From positions 186,001 to 250,000 of the forward strand of contig NZ_JAEMUW010000001.1 in the NCBI RefSeq assembly GCF_016598485.1: a DNA stretch of 64,000 bases. The letters run 5' to 3'. The DNA comes from Micromonospora coerulea. Its GTDB lineage: Bacteria > Actinomycetota > Actinomycetes > Mycobacteriales > Micromonosporaceae. Below are positions 21,109 to 29,438 of this stretch, piece by piece. Position numbers and translations under genes: made by a program. The stretch's first letter is position 1, and each line of letters begins with the position of its first letter. Under the pieces are notes generated by a model. It was given only the letters and a program-made list of their open reading frames with translations, was not told where the DNA came from and did not search any database.

Positions 21109-21117
21109 GGAGGAAAC

Positions 21118-22107
21118 GTGCCGAGAGCCCCATGGCGCCGGCGTCGTACGACTGACAGTCCGCGCCCCGCAGGGCGTCGCTGGGCGGGCCGGTTGCGCCG
21201 CAGCAGCACGTTCGCCCGCCAGGTGCTGCTGGTCCGGGTCGGCCGACGGGACGACGCCGTCCCCGGCGCCGACCTGGTCGTTCCGGACCACCGCTACGCC
21301 GACCGTCAGGGTCGCCGCTACGGCCGGTTCGACCGCGCCGAGGTCGAGGCGATCATGCCGGTCAGCCCGGCGCTCGCCCCCACGTCGGCGGTCGACGACG
21401 ACGCGACGGCGATGTCGATCCCGCTCCTGCCGGGCGAGCGCACCGCCGCCCGCCGGATGAAGTTCGCGCTGGTCAACGGCTGCACCCTGAGCAGCCTGAT
21501 GCTCGGCATGCTGGCCATCTTCCTGGCCATGCAGGGCGAGGTGCGGGTCGCGGCGCTCTGCCTGATCGCCTGCGTCGTGTTCGACGGTCTCGACGGCGCG
21601 CTGGCTCGCAAGCTCGGCGTGGCCAGCCCGTTCGGCGCCCAGATGGACTCGCTTGCCGACATGTGCTCGTTCGGCCTCGCCGCCCCGGTGGTGGTCTACG
21701 CCTCGCTGGCCGGCTCCGTGCCGCCGGCCGCCGCCGCGGTGGCCTGCGCCCTCGTCGCGGCCTGCGCGGCGATCCGGCTGGCCCGGTTCAACGTCTCGCC
21801 GAAGGACGGCCGATTCTTCTGCGGCGTACCGACCACCATGGCGGCGGCCGTGCTGGCCCTCACCGTGGCGATCAAGCTGCCGGTCCCCGGGCTGGTGCTG
21901 ATCGGCGGGGTCGCCCTGCTGGCCTTCGCGATGGTCTCCAGCTTCCCGTACGCGAAGCTGGCCCGGCTGGTGAAGCTGCCGCCGTGGCTCTGGCTGGCGC
22001 CGGTGGTCGGCGCCCTGGTCGACATCCGGCTCACCTTCGCCCTCGTGGTGGTGGGCTACCTGGTCAGCGGGCCGCTGCTCTGGCTGCACCAGCGCCATAC
22101 CGCCTGA
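21118..22107 (+). CDS. pssA: CDP-diacylglycerol-serine O-phosphatidyltransferase
   Basis: 329 residues from the GTG at 21118, chosen because GGAGG lies five bases upstream; upstream in-frame sequence looks like RNA leader. The N-terminal ~75 residues are Arg-rich and cytosolic. A CDP-alcohol phosphotransferase domain of about 200 residues with several membrane segments follows. Its signature DGLDGALAR, G, MDSLAD fits D-x2-DG-x2-AR-x8-G-x3-D-x3-D. It makes phosphatidylserine from CDP-diacylglycerol and serine. The convergent neighbour is phosphatidylserine decarboxylase, the next step, which supports this substrate over other CDP-alcohols. Confidence 0.9.
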   Translation: MPRAPWRRRRTTDSPRPAGRRWAGRLRRSSTFARQVLLVRVGRRDDAVPGADLVVPDHRYADRQGRRYGRFDRAEVEAIMPVSPALAPTSAVDDDATAMSIPLLPGERTAARRMKFALVNGCTLSSLMLGMLAIFLAMQGEVRVAALCLIACVVFDGLDGALARKLGVASPFGAQMDSLADMCSFGLAAPVVVYASLAGSVPPAAAAVACALVAACAAIRLARFNVSPKDGRFFCGVPTTMAAAVLALTVAIKLPVPGLVLIGGVALLAFAMVSSFPYAKLARLVKLPPWLWLAPVVGALVDIRLTFALVVVGYLVSGPLLWLHQRHTA

Positions 22108-22118
22108 TCCACCGCACG

Positions 22119-22152
22119 CGAAAGGGGCGCCGCAGCCGCGGCGCCCCTTTCG
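22119..22152. terminator. Bidirectional terminator between pssA and psd
   Basis: CGAAAGGGGCGCCGC (22119-22133) and GCGGCGCCCCTTTCG (22138-22152) form a perfect 15-bp stem with a four-base loop. It has A runs on one side and T runs on the other, placed between convergent genes. Confidence 0.9.
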
Positions 22153-22164
22153 GTGTCTACGGGC

Positions 22165-23412
22165 TCAGACCCAGCGGGCGATCACGGTCGAGCCGCCGAC
22201 CACCTTGTCGCCGGGGCCGACCAGCGGCTCGGCGGCCTCGACCGGCAGGTAGACGTCGGTCCGCGAGCCGAACCGGATCAGCCCGAAGCGCTCGCCCCTG
22301 GCGAGCAGGGCGCCGACCGGCGCGCGCTGCACGATCCGCCGGGCGATCAGGCCGGTACGCTGCGCGACCACCACCGTGCCGTGCTCGGTGTCCAGCACCG
22401 TGTACGCCGCCACGTTGTGCTCGGCGTCCGGCTTCATCGCGTTGACGAAGCCGCCGTCGGCGACGAAGTAGTCGACCACCTTGCCGGCCACCGGGGCGCG
22501 GTTGACGTGCACGTCCAGCACCGACAGGAAGACCGCGATCCGCAGCCACTCGCCGGCGCCGAAGCGCTCGTCGTGCAGCCGCTGCACCGACAGGACCTGG
22601 CCGTCCGCGGCGGCCACCACGGCCGACGGGTCCTCCGGCACGTCCCGCTCCGGGTCGCGGAAGAACGCGGCCACCGGTGCGGCGGCCAGCGCCGGCAGCA
22701 GCCACAGCTTCGACTTCGGCCGGGCCACCCGGGCCAACGCCGCGAGCCCGAGGCTGATGCCCGCCGCGGCGACGCCGTTCGAGTCGATGTGCATGCCCCG
22801 GGTCAGCGGCACGCTCGACGGCCGGTACGCCGGGGCCAGCCGGGCCGCCACCGCGGCACTGGCCGGCGTGAAGCGCAGGTGGTGCACCCGGACCGGCGGC
22901 GAGTTGCGCAGCACCAGGTCGGTGCGGACGCCGTGCAGCACGCCCTGCCGGTCCAGCTCGGTGCCGGCGCCCTCGGTCCGGAAGAGCGGCGCGGCCACGC
23001 TCAGCACGGCGCCCTCGGAGAGGTACTTCGACAGCCCGTCGACGGTCACCCGGGCCTCCTCGGCGGTGCCGGTGAGCGGCTCGGCGGCGATCACCACCTC
23101 GGCGGCGTCCGCCTCGGGGAGGGTGTCGACCACGCGGACCCGGTCGGCGACCCAGCGGCCCTGGGCGGACACGTGTTCGCGCAGCGCGGCGGTGGTGCAC
23201 CCCTCCGCCGGTACGACGGTGAGCCGGTCGCCGGGGAGCAGCGCCTCGACCGCCGCGGCCAGCACCGCGGACGCCGGGGTCGCGCCGACCAGCAGGGCGG
23301 CCTTCGGGTCGTTGCGCCGGGCGAGCTCGGTGACGAGGGTACGGGCGGCGCGCTCGCCGAAGCGGACCGGACCGGACGCGCCGGCGGTGCGCACGGCGGG
23401 GGACTGGGTCAT
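22165..23412 (-). CDS. psd: Phosphatidylserine decarboxylase with N-terminal methyltransferase-like domain
   Basis: 415 residues from the ATG at 23412 (CAGGAG ten bases upstream). The C-terminal ~200 residues are an archaeal/short-type Psd: FFRDPER, FLSVLDVHVNRAP, and VVGGSTVIARWV, where the GGST serine self-cleaves to the pyruvoyl group. Residues about 15-175 are not part of Psd. They look like a Rossmann/methyltransferase-type fold (AALLVGATPASAV, then VVIAAEPLTG and LSKYLSEGAVLSVAAPL). Short Psd enzymes normally have about 200-220 residues, so this is a fusion. It converts phosphatidylserine to phosphatidylethanolamine at the membrane. The role of the extra domain is unknown. Confidence 0.88.
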   Translation of the reverse strand: MTQSPAVRTAGASGPVRFGERAARTLVTELARRNDPKAALLVGATPASAVLAAAVEALLPGDRLTVVPAEGCTTAALREHVSAQGRWVADRVRVVDTLPEADAAEVVIAAEPLTGTAEEARVTVDGLSKYLSEGAVLSVAAPLFRTEGAGTELDRQGVLHGVRTDLVLRNSPPVRVHHLRFTPASAAVAARLAPAYRPSSVPLTRGMHIDSNGVAAAGISLGLAALARVARPKSKLWLLPALAAAPVAAFFRDPERDVPEDPSAVVAAADGQVLSVQRLHDERFGAGEWLRIAVFLSVLDVHVNRAPVAGKVVDYFVADGGFVNAMKPDAEHNVAAYTVLDTEHGTVVVAQRTGLIARRIVQRAPVGALLARGERFGLIRFGSRTDVYLPVEAAEPLVGPGDKVVGGSTVIARWV

Positions 23413-23645
23413 GTCGGACGGGCTCCTGACGGGGTAGAGACGGAAGCGGCGGGGCCGCCACGGCGAGCTGGTCGGCTGGGCCGGGGGACGCGGGCTCGGC
23501 GACCGGGACCGCCGGACCCGGGCGGGACCCGGGAGGTGTGGCGGCCAGGCCGCGGCCGAGGCCCCACGGCGTGGGCCGGCCGGCGGAGGCGAGATCTCCA
23601 CCAGCCAGCATAGGCGTCGCCGGCGGAGCGCCGCACCGCCGTGGC

Positions 23646-24278
23646 TCAGGCCGGTGACCGCTCCTCGCCGTCCGGCCCTGGCGCCGGGCCGTCCCCGCCG
23701 CCCCGCCGTCGGTCGGCCGGGGCCTGGTCGGAACCGCCCGCCGCCACGGGGGGTTGCTCGCGGGTCGTCGGGGCCAGGTCGACGGTCGGCTGCTCACGGG
23801 TCCCCACTCCGACCGCTTCGGTCGGCTCCTCGCCGGCCGACGGGCCGACCTCGACGGTGGGCTGCTCGCGGGTGGCCGCGTCGGCCGCCGGGGTGGCCGC
23901 CGACCAGCGGGCACCCGTCCCGCCACTGACCGGTCGGTCCGTCACCGCCGCCTCGGCCTCGTCGGCCACGGCGTCCGTGCGCCACTCGTCGGCCTCCGCC
24001 GACGCCGCCGGCGTCCACCCGGTGCCGCCCTCGTACGGGGCGGGCACGGTGGCCTCCGGCTCGGGCGTGGCGGCGGGGACGTCCCGGTCGGCGTGCCGAC
24101 CGGAGCGCAGCGCGCCGACCAGACCGAGCACCCCGACCAGGATGAGCGCGCTGGCCAGGAACCAGCCGACCGGCGGGATCGCGAGCCCGAGGATCCGGGC
24201 CAGCAGCCACCAGACGGAGAGGGCCAGGAAGACCAGCCCGAACGAGAACGAGACGAGATCGGTGCGGTGGGCCTTCAC
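23646..24278 (-). CDS. Two-helix membrane protein with Thr/Pro/Glu-rich repeat tail
   Basis: 210 residues from the GTG at 24278, whose GTGA overlaps the TGA of the upstream gene, so translation is probably coupled. Residues about 8-55 hold two membrane segments (SFSFGLVFLALSVWWLLARI; PVGWFLASALILVGVLGLV). The remaining 150 residues are low-complexity and acidic, with recurring TREQPTV units. It probably acts with the adjacent PspC/LiaF-like protein. No enzymatic domain recognised. Confidence 0.8.
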   Translation of the reverse strand: MKAHRTDLVSFSFGLVFLALSVWWLLARILGLAIPPVGWFLASALILVGVLGLVGALRSGRHADRDVPAATPEPEATVPAPYEGGTGWTPAASAEADEWRTDAVADEAEAAVTDRPVSGGTGARWSAATPAADAATREQPTVEVGPSAGEEPTEAVGVGTREQPTVDLAPTTREQPPVAAGGSDQAPADRRRGGGDGPAPGPDGEERSPA

Positions 24279-26077
24279 CGGGTCACCTCCAGGTTGCCGG
24301 CGTTGACGTGGATGAGCAGCCGCAGCTTGCCGCCGCCGGGGCCGTCCGGGCCGACGTCGGTGGTCTCCCGCAGGTTGCCGTCCAGCCCGCCGGAGCGGCG
24401 GCCGAAGATGGTGGCGTCTCCGGCGTTCACGTCGGCCACCGTGGTGACGTCGACGTTCGGCGGTACCACCACGGTTGCCTCGCCGAAGTTGATCGCCACG
24501 ACGATCTGGGCCTCCTGCTTGTCGAAGTTCACCCCGCGCAGGTCGAGCACGGCGTCGCCGAAGTTGTTCTCGTACCGGGTGGCCAGGTCGCGGTAGTCGG
24601 TCGGGGCCCACGTCACGTCGCCGTCGATCCCGCGTACCCGGTCGTAGGACTCGGCCACGGTGGCCACGCCGAGCGCCGCCGCGGTCACCAGACCGAGGGC
24701 GATCAACCAGCGCGCCCGGCCGAACCACGTACCGACCAGCAGCCCGAGCCCGATCGTGGCCAGCGCCGCGGCGAAGTACCCGGCGGCCCCCACCGGGAAG
24801 ACGTCGAGCAGATCGAGCACGGCGACCACACCGAGCGACAGGAAGATCAGCGAGAAGGTCACCGCGCCGAGCGCGGAGCGTTCCTTCGGCCGCTTGGGCG
24901 TCCGGGGCGCCCGGGCCGGCGGCTGCGGCGGCGCCGGCGGGTACGGCCCGGCGTACGGGCCCCGGGGGGCGAACGGCTCCCGGTAGCCGGTCGGCGGCAG
25001 CGGCGCGCTGACCGGCGGCACGGCGGCCGAGGTGGCGCCGGCGAGGCCTCCGCTCGTCGGGGCGGGCGGCCAGGCCGCCGCCCCGGGCTCCGACCACGCG
25101 GGGGCCTCGGTCGTCGGGCGCGCCGCCGACCAGCCCGAAAGATCGCTGGCGGGCGCGCCGGTCCCGGTCACCGGCCAGCCGGCCGGCTGGCCCGGCCGAC
25201 CGGCCTCCGACCAGGTGGGCAGCTCGGCGGTGCCCGTTGCGGGCTCCGCTGACAGCGGCTCGCCGGCCGGCCGGGGAACCGACGCCGCCGATGGGACTGC
25301 GGTGCTGGTCTCCCAGCCGACGGGGGCCGGCTGCCCGGGCCGGGTGGGTACGCCCGCGGCCGGCGTCCCGGCCGGCGGGGTGAAGAGGCCCGGGGCCGGC
25401 CAACTGACCGGCGGCACCGGCCCGGGCGGCGTCGCGGGCGGGCCGGACGGATGATCCGGTCCCGCCGGCCCGCGGTTCTCCCGGTTGAGCAGCAGCGCGC
25501 CGCCGACCAGGATGGCCGCGCCGAGCAGGACGGCGCGGAACGCGTCGGTGACGATGTAGCCGAAGCTGACCGCGACCAGGATGCTGAGCACGATGACGGT
25601 GACCGGCGACATGCTGGACCGGCCCCGGCCGAGCATCGACTCCACCGGGGAGGCGGTGTCGCCCTCGCCGGGGATGATCAGCCAGGCGGCCACGTAGACC
25701 AGGATGCCGATGCCGCCGAAGAAGCCCAGCACGGCGAGCAGCACCCGCCAGAGCACCGGGTCGGTGTTGGTGGCCCGGCCGATCGCCGCGCAGACGCCGG
25801 CCAGGTAGCGGCCCTCGCGCGGGCGCACCAGCCCGTACCGGGAGGTGAAGCCGGCGGCGCCGGACGGCGCAGCGTACCCGGGCGGCGGGTCGCCGAACGG
25901 CTCCGCGCCGGCGGTCGGGGCGCCCGGCGGTGGGGCGCTGGCTCCGGCGGCCGACCACGACGGATCCGCGGTCGGCGCGGCCTGGGGGGTGGGCGCCGGT
26001 CCCGGCGCCGCAGGTGGCGGTGGCCCGTCCAGCGGTGCCGCCCCGGGTCGGGGCGGACGGGCAGCGTCCTCGGTCAT
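24275..26077 (-). CDS. PspC domain protein with LiaF-like C-terminal domain
   Basis: 600 residues from the ATG at 26077. Order: Pro/Ala-rich N-terminus (1-75); PspC domain (about 80-150; YLAGVCAAIGRATNTDP and a membrane segment AAWLIIPGEG); further hydrophobic segments; a long Pro/Ala/Trp-rich linker; three or four membrane segments (about 400-490); and an extracytoplasmic beta-rich domain (NFGDAVLDLRGVNF, INFGEATVVVPPNV, GDATIFGRRSGG) like the LiaF C-terminal domain. Such proteins monitor envelope stress and hold a partner kinase in check. It is divergently transcribed from a PspC-histidine kinase and its regulator, as in a LiaFSR-type system. Confidence 0.85.
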   Translation of the reverse strand: MTEDAARPPRPGAAPLDGPPPPAAPGPAPTPQAAPTADPSWSAAGASAPPPGAPTAGAEPFGDPPPGYAAPSGAAGFTSRYGLVRPREGRYLAGVCAAIGRATNTDPVLWRVLLAVLGFFGGIGILVYVAAWLIIPGEGDTASPVESMLGRGRSSMSPVTVIVLSILVAVSFGYIVTDAFRAVLLGAAILVGGALLLNRENRGPAGPDHPSGPPATPPGPVPPVSWPAPGLFTPPAGTPAAGVPTRPGQPAPVGWETSTAVPSAASVPRPAGEPLSAEPATGTAELPTWSEAGRPGQPAGWPVTGTGAPASDLSGWSAARPTTEAPAWSEPGAAAWPPAPTSGGLAGATSAAVPPVSAPLPPTGYREPFAPRGPYAGPYPPAPPQPPARAPRTPKRPKERSALGAVTFSLIFLSLGVVAVLDLLDVFPVGAAGYFAAALATIGLGLLVGTWFGRARWLIALGLVTAAALGVATVAESYDRVRGIDGDVTWAPTDYRDLATRYENNFGDAVLDLRGVNFDKQEAQIVVAINFGEATVVVPPNVDVTTVADVNAGDATIFGRRSGGLDGNLRETTDVGPDGPGGGKLRLLIHVNAGNLEVTR

Positions 26078-26156
26078 GCTCCGATCCTGCTGCCCCGGGT
26101 GCCCGAGCGTCCTCCGGACCCGACCCTGACGGCACCCTGAGATCCGCGCCGGCCGA

Positions 26157-27506
26157 ATGTCGGGGGCGTCCCCGTGGTCCGGGGCGGTCCGCGCGTGTGA
26201 CGATCGGAGCGGCGCCGGACCGGCCGGTACCTCGTCGCACGACCGGGAGCTTCCGATCAGCAGCATCGTCACCCCGCACCCGCCACGGCTCTACCGGGCC
26301 CCCGAGCACCGGTTGGCCGCGGGGGTGGCCGCCGGCATCGCCGAGCATCTCGGCATCTCCGTGGTCCGGGTCCGGGTGGCCTTCATGGTGCTGCTCGGGC
26401 TGAGCGGCCTGGGCCTGCTGCTCTACGCGGCCTTCTGGGCGGTGGTGCCGCTGCGCCCCGGCGACGCCGTGCCGCCCCGCCGGGACCTCGCCCAGCTCCT
26501 GCCGTTCGTCGCGATCGGGCTGGGCGTGCTGCTCACCCAGGTGATGGTCTTCGATTCCGTCGGCGCGGCCGGCACCGCCGGCTGGCTGGTTGCGATCATC
26601 GCGGTCGGTGCCGGCGTGATCTGGCACCAGTCCGCTCCCGAGCGCCGCCGGCAGTGGGGCGACTCGCTGCCGGTGCCGTGGCTCGGCGCGGTGGTGGAGG
26701 AGAGCGACCGCCGGGCCTTCGTCCTCCGCTTCATCGGCGGCGGGGTGCTGGTGGCGGTCGGCATCATCGGCGTGGCGGCGGTCTACTCACCCGCGCAGAA
26801 CTTCGACGCCGTGATCAACGGCGTGATCTTCGCGCTGGTCGGGCTGGCCGGGGTCGGCGTGGTCGCCGCGCCGGTGCTCTGGCGGACCTGGAACCAGCTC
26901 CGCTCGGAGCGGGAGGCGCGCATCCGCGAGCAGGAGCGGGCCGAGCTGGCCGCGATGGTGCACGACCAGGTGCTGCACACCCTGGCCCTGATCCAGCGCA
27001 ACGCCAGCGACGTCAAGACGGTGCAGCGGCTGGCCCGGGGCCAGGAGCGGTCGCTGCGCAACTGGCTCTACAAGCCGACGGGGTCACCGACCGAGCGCTT
27101 CGCCGCCGCCCTGGAGCAGGCCGCCGCCGAGGTGGAGGACACCTTCGCCATCACGGTGGAGGCGGTGGTGGTCGGCGACCGGGAGACCGACGAACGGGTC
27201 GGCGCACTGGTCGCCGCGGCCCGGGAGGCGCTGGTGAACGCCGCCCGGCACGCTGGGGTCCAGACCGTCTCGCTTTACGCCGAGGTCGAGCCGGATCAGG
27301 TCAGCGTCTTCGTACGGGACCGGGGCAAGGGCTTCGACCCGGATACGGTGGAGGATCACCGGCACGGCGTCCGAGGGTCGATCATCGGACGGATGAAGCG
27401 GCACGATGGCCGGGCGGAGATCCGGTCCGGGCCGGGGGAGGGGACCGAGGTCCGGCTGATCCTGCCGATCACCGGCGCCGGCTCCGCGACGGAAAGGGAC
27501 AGATGA
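26157..27506 (+). CDS. PspC domain-histidine kinase fusion
   Basis: 449 residues from the ATG at 26157. This start is uncertain: no clear Shine-Dalgarno was seen, and the PspC domain begins only near residue 42 (RLYRAPEHRLAAGVAAGIAEHLG). Several membrane segments cover about 70-240. A NarL/LiaS-type kinase core follows: AAMVHDQVLHTLALIQ with H269 as phospho-acceptor, EALVNAARHAG as the N box, and VRDRGKGFD and SGPGEGTEVRL as ATP-lid motifs. It should phosphorylate the regulator encoded next, whose ATG overlaps this stop (ATGA). The PspC module probably provides envelope sensing in place of a periplasmic sensor. Confidence 0.9.
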   Translation: MSGASPWSGAVRACDDRSGAGPAGTSSHDRELPISSIVTPHPPRLYRAPEHRLAAGVAAGIAEHLGISVVRVRVAFMVLLGLSGLGLLLYAAFWAVVPLRPGDAVPPRRDLAQLLPFVAIGLGVLLTQVMVFDSVGAAGTAGWLVAIIAVGAGVIWHQSAPERRRQWGDSLPVPWLGAVVEESDRRAFVLRFIGGGVLVAVGIIGVAAVYSPAQNFDAVINGVIFALVGLAGVGVVAAPVLWRTWNQLRSEREARIREQERAELAAMVHDQVLHTLALIQRNASDVKTVQRLARGQERSLRNWLYKPTGSPTERFAAALEQAAAEVEDTFAITVEAVVVGDRETDERVGALVAAAREALVNAARHAGVQTVSLYAEVEPDQVSVFVRDRGKGFDPDTVEDHRHGVRGSIIGRMKRHDGRAEIRSGPGEGTEVRLILPITGAGSATERDR

Positions 27507-28189
27507 CCATGGCCGAGCACGGACCGGTCGAGGGGGCGCAGCCCCGGGACGGGCGGCTGCGGGTGTTCCTCGTCGACGACCACGCGATGTTCCGGGCGGG
27601 CGTCCGCGCCGAGCTCGGCGTCCACGTCGAGGTGGTGGGCGAGGCGAGCACGGTGGCCGAGGCGGTCACCCGGATCGCCGCCACCCAGCCCGACGTGGTG
27701 CTGCTGGATGTGCACATGCCGGACGGCGGTGGCCGGGCGGTGCTGGACGCGATGCGGCGGACCCATCCGCAGGTGAAGTTCCTGGCGCTGAGCGTGTCGG
27801 ATGCGGCCGAGGACGTGATCGGGCTGATCCGGGCCGGCGCGCGGGGGTACGTGACCAAGACCATCTCGCCGGACGAGCTGACCGACGCCATCCGGCGGGT
27901 GGCCGACGGCGACGCGGTGTTCAGCCCGCGGCTGGCCGGGTTCGTGCTGGACGCGTTCGCGGCCCGGCCGGACGCGCCGGTGGCCGATCCGGAGCTGGAT
28001 CAGCTCACCAACCGGGAGCGGGAGGTGCTCCGGCTGCTGGCCCGCGGGTACGCGTACAAGGAGATCGCCAAGGAGCTGTTCATCTCGATCAAGACGGTCG
28101 AGACGCACGTGTCGAACGTGCTCCGCAAGCTCCAGATGTCCAACCGGTACGAGCTGTCCCGGTGGGCGGCGGACCGTCGCCTGGTGTGA
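27503..28189 (+). CDS. LuxR/NarL-type response regulator
   Basis: 228 residues from the ATG at 27503, overlapping the kinase stop by four bases. The receiver domain (about 18-135) is complete: acidic pair in FLVDDHAMF, phospho-acceptor D69 in VVLLDVHMP, Ser in LALSVSD and Lys in GYVTKTIS. The C-terminal helix-turn-helix has LTNREREVLRLLARGYAYKEIAKELF and TVETHVSNVLRKL (given in parts). Partner of the PspC-kinase. Likely targets are the divergent PspC/LiaF-like operon and envelope genes, by analogy with LiaR. Confidence 0.95.
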   Translation: MTMAEHGPVEGAQPRDGRLRVFLVDDHAMFRAGVRAELGVHVEVVGEASTVAEAVTRIAATQPDVVLLDVHMPDGGGRAVLDAMRRTHPQVKFLALSVSDAAEDVIGLIRAGARGYVTKTISPDELTDAIRRVADGDAVFSPRLAGFVLDAFAARPDAPVADPELDQLTNREREVLRLLARGYAYKEIAKELFISIKTVETHVSNVLRKLQMSNRYELSRWAADRRLV

Positions 28190-28251
28190 GCCGCGCCCGC
28201 CCGTGCGGCGAGGTGGACGTCCCGTGACGAGGCCCTGACCGTTTCCGCCCA

Positions 28252-28271
28252 GGCCGTCGGCGCCGACGGCC
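28252..28271. terminator. Palindrome between convergent genes
   Basis: GGCCGTCGGCGCCGACGGCC is a perfect 20-bp palindrome two bases before the end of the PIG-L gene and 62 bases after the response regulator stop. It is probably a bidirectional terminator. Confidence 0.55.
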
Positions 28272-28273
28272 GG

Positions 28274-29008
28274 TCACTCGGTACGCAGCACGGTGAACGC
28301 CTCGGCGAGCCGGCCGGCGGGCAGGCCGGCGTTGTCCGCGACCGTGGTGAGCCGGTCGCGGATCCAGGTCTCCACGTCGAAGTGTGCGGTCTGCGAGCGG
28401 TGCGCCCGCATCGCGGCGATCTTCCGGTCGACGTGCGGGGTGATGTCCACGGCGTGGTCCGGGCCGGGGCCGCCGGCGTACCAGATCTCCCGGACCACCC
28501 ACGGTTCCAGCCCTTCGGCGAGCAACTCGGGGAAGGCGAAGCGGTTGCGGGCGTCCGGGTAGACCGCGCAGGTGACGGCCTCGCCGACGGCCAGGTGGTC
28601 GGGATGGCTCGGACCGGTGAGGTGCTCCCAGCGCCGCAGCGGCGAACTGGTGAGCACCCGGTCCGGCCGGAACCGCCGGATCGCCGCGGTGATCTGTCGG
28701 CGCAGGTCGAGGCTGGGGGTGAGGAGCCCGTCGCGGTGACCGTCGAGGAAGTCGACCCGGTGCACCCCGACCGCGGCGGCCGCGGCCCGCTGCTCCCGCT
28801 CGCGTAGCTGCGGCATCTCCTCGCGCGGTGTGTCGTCGAAGCCGCCGGAGTCACCGCGGGTCACGACGAGGTAGGCGACCTCCACGCCATCCTCCACCCA
28901 GCCGGCAATGGTGCCCGCACAGCCGAAGTCGACATCATCCGGATGGGCAAATACGGCCAGTGCCCGCTGGACGTCGGGCAGCACCGGAGCGGAGGCAGGG
29001 AAGCTCAC
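28274..29008 (-). CDS. PIG-L family deacetylase
   Basis: 244 residues from the GTG at 29008. It has LmbE/PIG-L motifs: AVFAHPDDVDFGCAG with zinc ligands His and Asp-Asp, TRGDSGG, and the third ligand His in GPSHPDHLAV. The family removes acetyl groups from N-acetylglucosaminyl compounds. In actinobacteria, members act in mycothiol synthesis (MshB), mycothiol-conjugate cleavage (Mca) or antibiotic pathways. It lacks clear MshB or Mca hallmarks, so the substrate is open. Cytosolic, single gene. Confidence 0.92.
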   Translation of the reverse strand: MSFPASAPVLPDVQRALAVFAHPDDVDFGCAGTIAGWVEDGVEVAYLVVTRGDSGGFDDTPREEMPQLREREQRAAAAAVGVHRVDFLDGHRDGLLTPSLDLRRQITAAIRRFRPDRVLTSSPLRRWEHLTGPSHPDHLAVGEAVTCAVYPDARNRFAFPELLAEGLEPWVVREIWYAGGPGPDHAVDITPHVDRKIAAMRAHRSQTAHFDVETWIRDRLTTVADNAGLPAGRLAEAFTVLRTE

Positions 29009-29438
29009 AGCGACCGAGCCTACGGGGCGGTTCCGCCCGTCGTGACCATGTCTTACCTGTTCAAAGCGCTACGAGCAGCGTGTTTCATGATCTTTTCTCA
29101 AGTATCGGCAACGTGGCAACCAACTAACGGCTTGATAACGGCACCTTCACGGAATGGGCCGGTGAGTGTCACAGTGGCAACACCTCACCCCCGGTGTGGG
29201 GCACCCCGTCGGGCCCGCCGACCACGTGACGTCGCCTTATTGTCGCCGAGCGTGGCTGTCGACCCTGCGCGGTGCCTTGTGGCGAGGGTGTGGTGCCCGG
29301 CGGATCGGTACCCCTGGGGTGTCCCGATTTCCCCTGCGGTAAACCGCCGGCCTGTGGTTCGGGCCGGTGGCGGCGTCACCCCCCATACGTGCGTGAAACC
29401 CACGACGGAACCAGGTTAGAAAGAGGAGGCCCCTCGGT
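29009..29438 (+). other. Long 5' region of peptide ABC operon 1
   Basis: 430 bases without a convincing gene. The first half (29050-29150) is A/T-rich for this chromosome and is the likely promoter area for the substrate-binding protein gene; no single -35/-10 pair is convincing. TTTCATGATC at 29085-29094 resembles part of the dispersed palindromic repeat. GAGGAGG lies just before the start at 29439. A long untranslated leader is likely. Confidence 0.5.

Noticed and set aside
20893..21117. 75-residue N-terminal extension of PssA
   Set aside because: Codons rare in this genome, no similarity to the family, and a strong GGAGG directly before the GTG at 21118.
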